Notes: generated by a model not told the origin, from the sequence alone. Positions 50,109-57,906 are shown, counted from the stretch's first letter. The stretch: 64,000 bases of DNA from Marinoscillum furvescens DSM 4134 (GCF_003386095.1 NZ_QREG01000021.1:62001-126000); one strand, 5' to 3'. Made by a program: numbers and translations.

Positions 50109-51461
50109 TCAGAGAGGCGTGTTGAGCTGTTCTTGCTGTAGTCTGATCATTACAGATCGGTTGAAAATTGCAGAGATCAACCCTCCAATCACATATGTGA
50201 TGGCTATGGCTGCATAGATACCTTTTACCCCGTACAGGTCATCCAGCCAATAAAGCAGTGGGATACCAATGATCAACATTTGGATAAAAACAATGCTAGA
50301 TGCTGTTAGAGGTTTGTTGAGGGTGTTGATGTTGCTATTTACGATTTGGACTACACCTTGAAAACCAAAGGAAAAGGATACAAGGGTGAGGTACAGGGCT
50401 GTAGCGTTGATCACCTCCTGATCATCAGTGAAAATGCTGGCTATGGGTTTACCAAAGAAAAACAAAATGGCCGCTACAAGAAGTCCCCAGCCTACACTAA
50501 AGAGATTGCTGTAAAACACGCCGCTCCGTATACGACTGAAATTCCCAGCTCCAAAGTTTTGACCTGAAAATGGTCCTATGGAAGCAGAAAGAGCAAATAA
50601 TATGCTCTTGGCGAGAAACTCCACGCGAGTGGCTACACCGTATCCAGCCACTACAAACTCCCCATGCCGTGCAAGCAAGGCAGTAATCACTCCGGTAGTA
50701 ATGGGCACGATCATTTTACTGATTCCCGAGGGTATGCCTATCCACAATATGGGTTTCCAATTATTCCATTCAGGTAATTTTTTGATTAGGAGTTTTTCTC
50801 GGAAGTTGAGCACCCAAAGCGATAGGATCATCGTCATAGCTCTGGAAATCGCCGTGGCTGTAGCTGCTCCTTTTAGCCCCATGGCAGGTATAGGGCCATA
50901 GCCAAATATCAAGAGTGGGTCCAGGATGGCATTGATGATGACTGCAAAAATCATAATCATACTGGGTGTTCGGGTGTCTCCGGTAGATCGAATGGCACTA
51001 TTGCCCACGAAAGGGATGATGACGAAAAACAAGGCGAGGTACCAGATAGTCATGTATTCTACCACATAAGGGAGAATTTCATCACTGGCACCGAGCAGAC
51101 GAAAAGTCGGTTCTACGGTGAGTACACCGATAATGATAAACACTCCAGCAAGCAAGACTGACAGCATTAAGCTGTCCGTGGTTTCTCTTGCAGCCTGCTT
51201 TCGGTCACTGCGTCCGATGGATTTAGAGATGAGCGCCGTGGCCCCAATGCCGAGCCCCTGCATGATGCTGAAGATCACCATGATGACGGGGAAGGTAAAG
51301 CTCAAAGCTGCCAGTTGTAAGCTGCCCAGCATTCCTACAAAGTAGGTGTCTACCAGGTTGAAAGCCACCATACTAAGGATGCCAAGCATCATGGGTAAGG
51401 TGAGGTTCGTTAGCTTTTTTGGTATAGATCCAGATGTGAGGTCCCGCTGCTCTGCTTTCAA
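50109..51461 (-). CDS. MATE family multidrug efflux transporter
   Basis: This 450-residue membrane protein has twelve hydrophobic segments in two halves. The MATE features are LPMMLGILSMVAFNLVDTYFVGMLG in TM1-2, QGLGIGATALISKSIGR in the first half, and FGAGNFSRIRSGV in the second. It exports drugs or cationic compounds using sodium or proton flow. Its start overlaps the stop of the BamA-like gene by four bases, so the pair is co-translated. A functional link between the two is not obvious. Confidence 0.92.
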   Translation of the reverse strand: MKAEQRDLTSGSIPKKLTNLTLPMMLGILSMVAFNLVDTYFVGMLGSLQLAALSFTFPVIMVIFSIMQGLGIGATALISKSIGRSDRKQAARETTDSLMLSVLLAGVFIIIGVLTVEPTFRLLGASDEILPYVVEYMTIWYLALFFVIIPFVGNSAIRSTGDTRTPSMIMIFAVIINAILDPLLIFGYGPIPAMGLKGAATATAISRAMTMILSLWVLNFREKLLIKKLPEWNNWKPILWIGIPSGISKMIVPITTGVITALLARHGEFVVAGYGVATRVEFLAKSILFALSASIGPFSGQNFGAGNFSRIRSGVFYSNLFSVGWGLLVAAILFFFGKPIASIFTDDQEVINATALYLTLVSFSFGFQGVVQIVNSNINTLNKPLTASSIVFIQMLIIGIPLLYWLDDLYGVKGIYAAIAITYVIGGLISAIFNRSVMIRLQQEQLNTPL

Positions 51462-52531
51462 AATGCTTCGTTGATATTGATATAGAAACCACTGGTGTTG
51501 TGCCCCCTGGCATAGTCCAGCCGAATGCGGATATGCTCTTCAGGGTTGATTTCATACCTAAGCCCAACGCCGTAGCTTCCTAAAAGTTTGTCAAAGGAAG
51601 CAAAAGTATCATTTACCCCGCCTATGCCCCCATAAGCGCTGATTATTATTCTTTTAAAAACGTATTTTCTTACCTCTGCTTGCAGCGTGGAAAAGTGATG
51701 GTCTCTATAGGCTCCACGGTAGTAGCCACGCATGCGTTTCCCTCCGCCGAGTAAGGCGTAATTGTAAAAAGGTACGTCACCCACTACAGACTGGTGGTAG
51801 AGTTGAAAAGCAGTCTCCCAACCGTCCGCGGGGTGAAAATACTTGCGCGCATCAAAAAAGATGTCTGTGAACGCATAATCTCCGAAAGCAGCATCCTGAT
51901 ATTGCAAAACACGACCCTCCAGGTAGTATCCTCGAAAAGGGCAAAATACATTGTTTCGCTTGTCCAGCACGAAAGAAGCTCCTCCACCGAGTAGCTGGCC
52001 GCCCCTTACTCCCCGAATATTACGTTGATTCAGTTCGCCTTCAGCATCGGTTTTGATATGGAAATATTGATCGTAAAATAGAGTAGGACCTAAATAAAAG
52101 TTGTCTTTTAGTAATTTAAGTGCATTTACCTCAAACCGAAGAAAACTTGCTGTGTAAGCTTCAAACCTGTCCAGCGAGATGTCACTTCCTATACCGTAGT
52201 ATTCGTAAGGATACAGGTAATAGCCAAGTTCACCCTTAAGCCAATATTGATCCCCCTTTAGGAATATTCCATAAGGATTAGTGAAAAGAATCTGATTTTC
52301 GAGCGTGTAAATGAAAATGCTCTGAATGTTGGACGGAGCGGCCGTTGAATCTTTGCTGGTGCGAAAATAAAAAAGCCCAGCGCCTCCAAAGCCCAACGAA
52401 GTTTCAGGTGAAAAAAACACCGCTGGCAACACGATGATTCCCTTGTCTTTGTTTTGGGTGCTGTCCTGTGCGAAAAGCGTACAGCATGTGATAGTCATCA
52501 ATAAGCATATGAACTTGAATTTCAGGAGCAT
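51458..52531 (-). CDS. BamA/TamA-like outer-membrane barrel protein
   Basis: ATG 52531 (MLLKFKFICLLMTITCCTLFAQ) is preferred because it begins a proper signal peptide. An earlier start would add 21 residues before it. The 357-residue protein consists mainly of beta strands with a C-terminal barrel typical of the surface antigen (bacterial surface Ag, BamA C-terminal) family: LLGGGKRMRGYYRGAYRDHHF carries the conserved RGY-like turn, and the end reads IRLRLDYARGHNTSGFYI. There are no POTRA domains, so it is a stand-alone 16-strand-like barrel and not the main assembly factor. Confidence 0.82.
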   Translation of the reverse strand: MLLKFKFICLLMTITCCTLFAQDSTQNKDKGIIVLPAVFFSPETSLGFGGAGLFYFRTSKDSTAAPSNIQSIFIYTLENQILFTNPYGIFLKGDQYWLKGELGYYLYPYEYYGIGSDISLDRFEAYTASFLRFEVNALKLLKDNFYLGPTLFYDQYFHIKTDAEGELNQRNIRGVRGGQLLGGGASFVLDKRNNVFCPFRGYYLEGRVLQYQDAAFGDYAFTDIFFDARKYFHPADGWETAFQLYHQSVVGDVPFYNYALLGGGKRMRGYYRGAYRDHHFSTLQAEVRKYVFKRIIISAYGGIGGVNDTFASFDKLLGSYGVGLRYEINPEEHIRIRLDYARGHNTSGFYININEAF

Positions 52532-52645
52532 GAACGGAGCATTTGAACAAAAAACGGAATGACAAAATATCATATTTTCGTCATATTCCAACAAGCCAAC
52601 AGGTTCGGGTAAAGTATGGTTTGGTTCGAGGGGTTGTTTGAAATG

Positions 52646-52675
52646 AAATTTGTTCGTTTATTCGCGAACCAATTT
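52646..52675. promoter_or_regulatory. Inverted repeat upstream of msrA
   Basis: AAATTTGTTCG (52646-52656) and CGAACCAATTT (52665-52675) pair at ten of eleven positions across eight bases. A third half-site GGTTTGGTTCG lies just upstream. The position, 45 bases before the msrA ATG and 115 before the divergent gene, fits a regulator site, perhaps for oxidative stress. Confidence 0.5.
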
Positions 52676-52719
52676 GGAGTAGGGTTGGTTATTTTGCCAA
52701 TTTTTATCGCAATAAAGTA

Positions 52720-53250
52720 ATGGAGAAAATAACATTAGGGTCAGGGTGTTTTTGGTGTACAGAAGCAATTTTTCAGCGACTCAATGGAGTCCAGTCTGCA
52801 GTTTCAGGTTATTCTGGAGGGAAAACTAAAGATCCATTTTACAGGGAAGTAGTGGCAGGCACTACTGGCCATGCCGAAGTGGTGCAGGTTACTTTTGATC
52901 CTGATGTGATTTCGATAGAGGAGATCCTGGAGGTTTTTTGGAAAACGCATGACCCAACGACGCTTAATAAACAAGGCAATGATGTGGGTACTCAGTACCG
53001 GTCTGTGGTTTTTTATCACAACGACGAGCAGCGCCAGATTGCTGAGCGCCTGAAGGCGGCTTTGGATGCTTCCGGCGCATGGGGTGATCCGATTGTGACC
53101 GAAATCACGCCTTTAGACGCTTTTTATCCGGCTGAGGATTATCATCAGGATTACTTCAATGAGAATGGTAGTCAGCCTTATTGTCAGTTTGTGGTTGCAC
53201 CGAAAGTGAGCAAGTTCAAAGAGGTGTTTGGTGATAAGTTGAAAAAGTGA
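52720..53250 (+). CDS. msrA: Peptide methionine sulfoxide reductase A
   Basis: This 176-residue enzyme reduces methionine-S-sulfoxide in proteins, repairing oxidative damage. The catalytic GCFWC motif is at residues 9-13 with the reactive Cys10, and the family segments VVAGTTGHAEVVQVTFDP and GNDVGTQYRSVV are present. There is no signal peptide, so it is cytoplasmic. An inverted repeat lies in its promoter region. It converges on the 131-residue helical gene and shares a terminator hairpin with it. Confidence 0.96.
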   Translation: MEKITLGSGCFWCTEAIFQRLNGVQSAVSGYSGGKTKDPFYREVVAGTTGHAEVVQVTFDPDVISIEEILEVFWKTHDPTTLNKQGNDVGTQYRSVVFYHNDEQRQIAERLKAALDASGAWGDPIVTEITPLDAFYPAEDYHQDYFNENGSQPYCQFVVAPKVSKFKEVFGDKLKK

Positions 53251-53258
53251 AGCTAAAA

Positions 53259-53294
53259 AAAGGCACCAGCAATCGAATGATTGAAGGTGCCAGG
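53259..53294 (-). terminator. Terminator between msrA and the small helical gene
   Basis: GGCACC (53262-53267) with CAATC, and GATTG with GGTGCC (ending about 53291), form a stem around GAAT with a two-base internal mismatch. On the minus strand a T run of seven follows. It suits the minus-strand gene and may also stop msrA. Confidence 0.8.
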
Positions 53295-53320
53295 ATTCTA
53301 CTACTTAACCATTGTTTTTA

Positions 53321-53716
53321 CTATCTCAGCTCCCAGATTTTGGCCTGGAGATGTGAGTTGTCGTACCAGAAATTTTGAGCCCTGCCAGCGTCAATAGCGC
53401 GCACATAGGTGCTCATGGCCAGATCATTTTCACCTTTAGAAGCGTAGTAGTCAGCGAGAATTTCCAGATTGAAAGGGTCTTCCTGAATTTCGATCGACTT
53501 TTCTATCCAGATCATGGCCTGATCTATATTTTGGTCTTTTTTGAAGCAAACCTGAGCCGATTCCGCTAAAGTTTTCCAGTCATAGCCCGCTGCTTCTTCT
53601 ACAGCTTCTTTCGCTTTTTTTACGCTTTTGCTCTCTCCGGTGGAGGAGGCAGTAGCTGTAAAAGTGAGAAGTCCTACTAATGCTAATGCTCCGATCATTT
53701 TTTGAATAGTTTTCAT
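53321..53716 (-). CDS. Exported helical TPR-like protein
   Basis: ATG 53716 is preferred because it starts a signal peptide (MKTIQKMIGALALVGLLTFTATASS). The longer ORF adds 21 residues with no function. The 131-residue product has a helical mature part with AMIWIEKSIEIQEDPFNLEILADYYASKGENDLAMSTYVRAI, a single TPR pair, and so binds other proteins in the periplasm. It is similar in shape to the TPR protein at 48885. Its partner is unknown. Confidence 0.75.
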   Translation of the reverse strand: MKTIQKMIGALALVGLLTFTATASSTGESKSVKKAKEAVEEAAGYDWKTLAESAQVCFKKDQNIDQAMIWIEKSIEIQEDPFNLEILADYYASKGENDLAMSTYVRAIDAGRAQNFWYDNSHLQAKIWELR

Positions 53717-54028
53717 ACCCGTGATTGTTTGTTTGAAGATGTTATGTGAATAATTTGGTTTTGCCTCTATACACTTCAATTCTGTGCCAAAACACTTAAG
53801 TAGCAGTGTATCAGATTGTTGTGATTCTTGGTGTGTGTTGAATTGTTCGCATCTGAATGTCCGTGTACACGCTAGCGGACACTTTTAGTGATTTTCTGGG
53901 GGTGCTCAGGGTTGCATGATTAACTGATTTTAACATGTTTTTTTTCTTACAATTAATATGATGACTCAGTTCGCATGCATTGGTTACAAGGAGTTTCAAC
54001 ATTTCTGGATCAAGGCAGTTTCTCTTTC
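53717..54028. other. 312-base gap without a gene, holding nested palindromes
   Basis: The gap between two divergent genes contains TGTCCG (53858-53863) and CGGACA (53876-53881) as an inverted repeat. Inside it lie the palindromes CGTGTACACG (53862-53871) and GCTAGC (53871-53876). I found no tRNA or reading frame of note in it. Confidence 0.5.
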
Positions 54029-54583
54029 ATGTCATTGCAAGATTTACTTTCGCAGGCATGGGAAAATATCAAGTCAGCAGCTGTTGACCCTTCTCATCCT
54101 TTTCGGTTTTTAGCTTTCAATACCCTGGGGGAGGTGTATCCAGATACACGAATGGTGGTACTGCGTCACTTCAATCCAGACGCCAACCAGTTGTTCGTAT
54201 TTACAGACAGACGATCTGAAAAGGTGAAGCACATCAAGATTGATGATCGGGTCAGCTTGTTGTTTTATGACCAGGAGCGAAGAGTACAAGTCAAGTGTCT
54301 TGCCCATGCTACCTTGCTTTCGATGCCTGACAGTGTGCCTTATTGGAAACGGTTAAAATCAGGCAAGGAGAGCTACAATACGCTACATTCGCCCGCTACT
54401 GTGGCTAATTCCTGGGAGGAAGCCGTAGCGCTAAAGCCCACTTTTGATGCGGAGGATTTTGGGGTGATTAGGTGTGACTTAGATGAATTAGAAGTGCTGC
54501 AGCTCCAAAGTTCAGGTCACCAGCGTGCACGCTTCACATTTCTGGGTGGCAGTTTGGATGCGAGCGAATGGCTCGTTCCATAA
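54029..54583 (+). CDS. Pyridoxamine 5'-phosphate oxidase-like flavin protein
   Basis: The start at ATG 54029 (MSLQDLLSQAWENIK) is favoured over an upstream ATG at 53975. The 184-residue protein has the split-barrel fold of the family: AVDPSHPFRFLAFNTLGEVYPDTRMVVLR, FVFTDRRSEKVKHIKIDDRVSLLFYD and RVQVKCLAHATLLS. It may bind FMN and oxidise or reduce a small molecule. It is not certain that it makes pyridoxal phosphate, because the C-terminal half is shorter than in PdxH. It converges on the DUF763 gene with three bases between the stops. Confidence 0.85.
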   Translation: MSLQDLLSQAWENIKSAAVDPSHPFRFLAFNTLGEVYPDTRMVVLRHFNPDANQLFVFTDRRSEKVKHIKIDDRVSLLFYDQERRVQVKCLAHATLLSMPDSVPYWKRLKSGKESYNTLHSPATVANSWEEAVALKPTFDAEDFGVIRCDLDELEVLQLQSSGHQRARFTFLGGSLDASEWLVP

Positions 54584-54586
54584 GGT

Positions 54587-55792
54587 TTAGTTAAATAAGT
54601 CTAGCTGTTGAGGTGAAGGGGGTGTAGCATGTCCATTGACGGTTCGTCCGCCATATTTCCAGGAGTTATTGCGTTCATTCTCTATGACATCTTGCAGGTT
54701 GCCTTTGGGTACAAAATCGTTCTCCATTTGTGATGCTGCCTTTTTCAGGCTTTTTACTGCTTTTAGCTTGTCTGTATTACCTATGCGTGCTTTGTCTATT
54801 GCTTTGCGCAAAACGGCTATTGATTCGTCATAGGTATGAGTAGGCACCGGGAAAGGGTGTCCGTCTTTGCCTCCATGGGCAAAGGAGAATCGGGCCGGGT
54901 CGCTAAAGCGGGTAGGAGTACCATAGATAACCTCACTGACCAGTGCCAGTGATTGGAGCGTACGAGGCCCCATGCCTTCCAGCAGCAAGAGGGACTCGAA
55001 ATCTTGAGTAGGTAAATCCTTTGCCATGGCCAATACGGTGCCCAGGCGTCTGATGTCCACATCTTTCTGACGTACATCATGATGGGCGGGAAATTTGATG
55101 TGCTGAATCTCTCTCAGCATAGAGGTAGTAGGAGCAGCTGCCATCTCCAGAAGGTGGTTTTTGGTGTTCCGGGCGTTTCTGGCTGTCAGGTTTAAGATGG
55201 GGCCTTTATTTTCACCATAGATAAACTGATGAGGGGTCTCTGTGAAGCTCCGAAACGAACCTCCCAGCCAGTGATATCTCCTCGCATACCCAGAGCGGGT
55301 ATCCATACCTTGCTGTACCACTGCCCAGTCACCTTCATCACTTAGTATAAATGAATGCAGGTATATTTGAAAGCCATCCTGTATGGCTGTATTGTCCACC
55401 TTGGCTGTTAGTTTGCTATTTCTCACCAGCTCAGCTGCATTTAGGCCAGTCTGGTTTGCATAGGAAGTAAGTTCGGCTGGTGTTTTTCTGCTGTGTTTTC
55501 CACGCCCTCCGCAGATGTAAATGCCCAGTTCTTTGGCTTTTGGATTCAAAGCAGTTTTTAGTGCTCCTATCACAGAAGTCGTTATTCCAGAAGAATGCCA
55601 GTCCATTCCCAGGACACACCCTAGCGATTGAAACCAAGCCGGATCACTTAGTCGCGCAATGACTTCCTTTTTACCATATTCTACCAGGATGGCCTCTACG
55701 ATAGCTCCTCCCAGTAAACTCATGCGCTCTGCTAACCATTTTGGCACTTTTCCACCGTGTAGTGGAAGGTCTGCGTGTCCTCTTCGCTTCAT
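54587..55792 (-). CDS. DUF763 protein with HhH-like segment and C-terminal clamp-binding motif
   Basis: This 401-residue protein belongs to DUF763 (COG1415). The N-terminus reads MKRRGHADLPLHGGKVPKWL, and the family motif LGIYICGGRGKHSRKTP is at about 89-105. I know of no proven function. Residues about 266-291 (LLLLEGMGPRTLQSLALVS) look like a helix-hairpin-helix, a DNA-binding unit with the Gly-Met-Gly hairpin. The last residues are QQLDLFN, which contains QLDLF, the consensus pentapeptide that binds the replication sliding clamp. Together they point to a DNA role. An inverted repeat related to the XRE/S24 operators lies in its promoter. Confidence 0.85.
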   Translation of the reverse strand: MKRRGHADLPLHGGKVPKWLAERMSLLGGAIVEAILVEYGKKEVIARLSDPAWFQSLGCVLGMDWHSSGITTSVIGALKTALNPKAKELGIYICGGRGKHSRKTPAELTSYANQTGLNAAELVRNSKLTAKVDNTAIQDGFQIYLHSFILSDEGDWAVVQQGMDTRSGYARRYHWLGGSFRSFTETPHQFIYGENKGPILNLTARNARNTKNHLLEMAAAPTTSMLREIQHIKFPAHHDVRQKDVDIRRLGTVLAMAKDLPTQDFESLLLLEGMGPRTLQSLALVSEVIYGTPTRFSDPARFSFAHGGKDGHPFPVPTHTYDESIAVLRKAIDKARIGNTDKLKAVKSLKKAASQMENDFVPKGNLQDVIENERNNSWKYGGRTVNGHATPPSPQQLDLFN

Positions 55793-55815
55793 TTAGCTAA
55801 AATAAGTGTTAAAAA

Positions 55816-55830
55816 ACTAATAAAATTAGT
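55816..55830. promoter_or_regulatory. ACTAA-type inverted repeat in the DUF763/sulfotransferase gap
   Basis: ACTAATAAAATTAGT is a perfect inverted repeat (arms ACTAAT and ATTAGT). It is 24 bases from the DUF763 start and 50 from the sulfotransferase start. The half-site is the same as in the palindromes near the XRE/S24 gene, but the spacer between the ACTAA arms is five bases rather than one. Confidence 0.5.
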
Positions 55831-55879
55831 ATTTCAATGAAAATGTTATCGTTTTGGTGAGAACATAGAGCTTTGTGAG

Positions 55880-56638
55880 GTGGATAATTTTTGGAAAAGG
55901 AATTTTACGAGTCCGTTTATCCGGTCTTTAGGTGGCATGGTCGAGCGTAGGTTTTCAAGACCCCCGATTTTAATTGGTGGGTGTGGAAGATCTGGTACCA
56001 CGCTAGTGCAGGCCATTTTGGGTGCACACCCCCAAGTACATGTACTTCCGGGTGAAGTGGATGCGTTTACTACCTGGCAGGAAGGTCGTCCTTTGCGTAT
56101 TGATCGGCTCTATCGCGGAATGTTGTTGCATCCGCCGGGTAAAGATGCTCAGCGGTGGTGTGTCAAGCGCCCTTATATGGTAAGGCATATTGGGGAAATA
56201 CTCAATTACTTGCCCCAGGGGACTAAATTCATTCATGTGGTGCGTGATGCTCGGGCAGTGTGCTGTTCACACCATCCAAAGCAGCCAAACACCTATTGGG
56301 TAGCTCCCCAGCGATATTATGAAGATGTAAGTTGCGGATTGGATTATGCTCAGGAGGAGCACGTTTATCTGCTAAAATATGAAGATCTGGTACAGCACCC
56401 CCAAAACACCATTGAGGCACTTTGTGAGTTTTTAGAAGTGTCCTTTGACCAAAAACTATTGCGCTGGCAAGATCATACGTCTATTCAGAAAGCCAACTCC
56501 TGGTTTTCGGCAGCTAAACCCATACATCAGGGTAGTTTGAATCACTGGAAAGCACCGAAATATGACAATCGGGTACATGAGATAATCAACTACCCGGGAA
56601 TGGTGGAATTGCTAAAAAAACTAGGCTACAGCGTGTGA
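55880..56638 (+). CDS. Sulfotransferase family protein
   Basis: This 252-residue protein starts at GTG 55880; a shorter start at 55928 is possible. The 5'-phosphosulfate loop of PAPS-dependent sulfotransferases is in GGCGRSGTTLVQAIL, and the 3'-phosphate site is in FIHVVRDARAVCCSH. The later LLKYEDLVQHPQNTIEALCEFL is the usual C-terminal motif. It probably transfers sulfate to a sugar, lipid or peptide. No carrier or substrate gene is nearby. No clear Shine-Dalgarno site precedes the GTG. Confidence 0.85.
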   Translation: MDNFWKRNFTSPFIRSLGGMVERRFSRPPILIGGCGRSGTTLVQAILGAHPQVHVLPGEVDAFTTWQEGRPLRIDRLYRGMLLHPPGKDAQRWCVKRPYMVRHIGEILNYLPQGTKFIHVVRDARAVCCSHHPKQPNTYWVAPQRYYEDVSCGLDYAQEEHVYLLKYEDLVQHPQNTIEALCEFLEVSFDQKLLRWQDHTSIQKANSWFSAAKPIHQGSLNHWKAPKYDNRVHEIINYPGMVELLKKLGYSV

Positions 56639-56671
56639 TTTGCTGATTTATTTAGATTTAAAGCTCATTAT

Positions 56672-56704
56672 ATTAGTTATTCGCTTTTGATTTACTAATT
56701 TAGT
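56672..56704 (+). promoter_or_regulatory. Promoter and ACTAA-T-TTAGT operator before the 109-residue gene
   Basis: ACTAATTTAGT (56694-56704) is a perfect palindrome with a one-base centre. TTAG at 56673-56676 and TAATTTAG at 56696-56703 are 19 bases apart, each one mismatch from the Bacteroidetes promoter elements. The palindrome therefore sits on the -7 region, as for a repressor site. Confidence 0.55.
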
Positions 56705-56734
56705 TGTCATGTTTCAGACGTAAAAGACGAAATC

Positions 56735-57064
56735 ATGCAACAGATTGCTAATCAATTTAGAGTGAAAGATTTGATGTTTCTAGATGCTGATGTCACTTTT
56801 GATGATGATTATCATTTAAAGCTCACATCAAAGAAGTTGAGGTCTGGAAAATGTCAGGTGAAGTTTTTTGCATCTATTAAAGAGCGGAAAGACATGTATG
56901 GTTATGTGTTGGTAGATGCAGATAAAACACTTAAAGACGTAGTGGTCACCATCAAAGACAAACTACGAACCATACGACAAACACGTGAATTTCATCATTT
57001 ACATCTTTATTCGATTGGGAAAGTTGGGAATGATGACATGAATTTCATCATATTTGATAGTTAA
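56735..57064 (+). CDS. Unknown 109-residue protein upstream of the XRE/S24 gene
   Basis: I do not recognise this protein. It has no signal or membrane segment. The sequence is beta-rich at the start (VKDLMFLDADVTFDDDYHLKL), then KKLRSGKCQVKFFASIKERKDMYGYVLVD, a helix (TLKDVVVTIKDKLRTIRQTREF) and a last strand HHLHLYSIG. This alpha/beta pattern with a basic helix could bind nucleic acid or a partner protein. It is 18 bases before the GTG of the XRE/S24 gene, so the two are one transcript, preceded by the palindrome at 56694. Confidence 0.7.
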   Translation: MQQIANQFRVKDLMFLDADVTFDDDYHLKLTSKKLRSGKCQVKFFASIKERKDMYGYVLVDADKTLKDVVVTIKDKLRTIRQTREFHHLHLYSIGKVGNDDMNFIIFDS

Positions 57065-57082
57065 AATCCAAAGCACGAACAG

Positions 57083-57862
57083 GTGAGTCTTATATCAGAA
57101 AATATCAAGTACCTGCGCAAGCAGGCAGGTTATACACAGGAGCAGTTTGCTAATCAGGTAGGAATCAAGCGGTCAGTAGTAGGAGCTTATGAAGAAGCCC
57201 GCGCAGAGCCCAGATTGCAAACGCTGATGAGCATCGCAGAAGTGCTCAATGTTAACGTGGACGATCTGATCTCAAAAGATCTGACCGGAGGGAAGGAGTT
57301 GGCCCAACGAGAAAAAGTGAAGATTCTTTCCATTACGGTAGATAAGGAGGATAATGAAAACATAGAGCTCATACCCCAGAAGGCTGCTGCCGGCTACCTC
57401 AATGGTTATTCGGACCCAGAGTATTTATCGGAGTTGCCCCGGTTTCACTTACCCATGCTTCCTAAAAATGCTACGTATAGGGCATTTGAGATTAGTGGTG
57501 ATTCTATGCTGCCCATCCCATCGGGGAGTATTGTGATCGGTAAATACCTGGAAAGTGTAGATGAAATAAAGAATGGTAAAACCTATGTGCTTCTTACCGA
57601 ACGAGAAGGTGTAGTCTATAAGCGAGTGTTTAATTACATAGCAGACCGTGGAAAACTTTACCTGGTCTCTGACAACAAGTCTTATTCTGCGTATGAAATT
57701 GAGCCCAAAGATGTAATAGAGGTGTGGGAAGCCAAGGCCTACATTAGCATACAATTCCCGGATCCTGAGTCAGCGTCAGAACTTTCATTGGATAAAATCG
57801 CTGGAATGGTGATGAACCTGCAGCATGAAGTCAATGAAATAAAGAGAAATATAACTGACTAA
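57083..57862 (+). CDS. LexA-like XRE family regulator with S24 peptidase domain
   Basis: This 259-residue protein starts at GTG 57083. Residues about 4-62 are an XRE helix-turn-helix (YTQEQFANQVGIKRSVVGAYE). After a linker comes an S24 (LexA/UmuD) domain with Ser141 in SGDSMLP and Lys180 in VVYKRVF. The Ala103-Gly104 dipeptide in QKAAAGYLNGY lies where LexA-type proteins cut themselves. The C-terminus (residues 235-259) is a helix that may aid dimerisation. It likely represses its own transcript through ACTAA-N-TTAGT palindromes at 56694 and 57858. Self-cleavage under stress is a guess. Confidence 0.92.
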   Translation: MSLISENIKYLRKQAGYTQEQFANQVGIKRSVVGAYEEARAEPRLQTLMSIAEVLNVNVDDLISKDLTGGKELAQREKVKILSITVDKEDNENIELIPQKAAAGYLNGYSDPEYLSELPRFHLPMLPKNATYRAFEISGDSMLPIPSGSIVIGKYLESVDEIKNGKTYVLLTEREGVVYKRVFNYIADRGKLYLVSDNKSYSAYEIEPKDVIEVWEAKAYISIQFPDPESASELSLDKIAGMVMNLQHEVNEIKRNITD

Positions 57863-57868
57863 ATTAGT
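57858..57868. promoter_or_regulatory. ACTAA-A-TTAGT palindrome at the end of the XRE/S24 gene
   Basis: ACTAAATTAGT is a perfect palindrome that covers the stop codon of the regulator gene and lies upstream of the DUF5686 gene. It differs from the one at 56694-56704 only in the central base, so the same regulator likely binds both. Confidence 0.6.
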
Positions 57869-57896
57869 ATCCTACCAGCTGACTTACTCGTAGAAA

Positions 57897-57904
57897 TAGC
57901 TTTG
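57897..57904 (+). promoter_or_regulatory. Possible -7 element of the DUF5686 gene
   Basis: TAGCTTTG fits TAnnTTTG exactly, but no TTTG lies 19 bases upstream. If used, the start of transcription would be near 57911, after the TTG at 57907, which would favour the TTG at 57940 as the true start codon. Confidence 0.4.
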
Positions 57905-57906
57905 TT

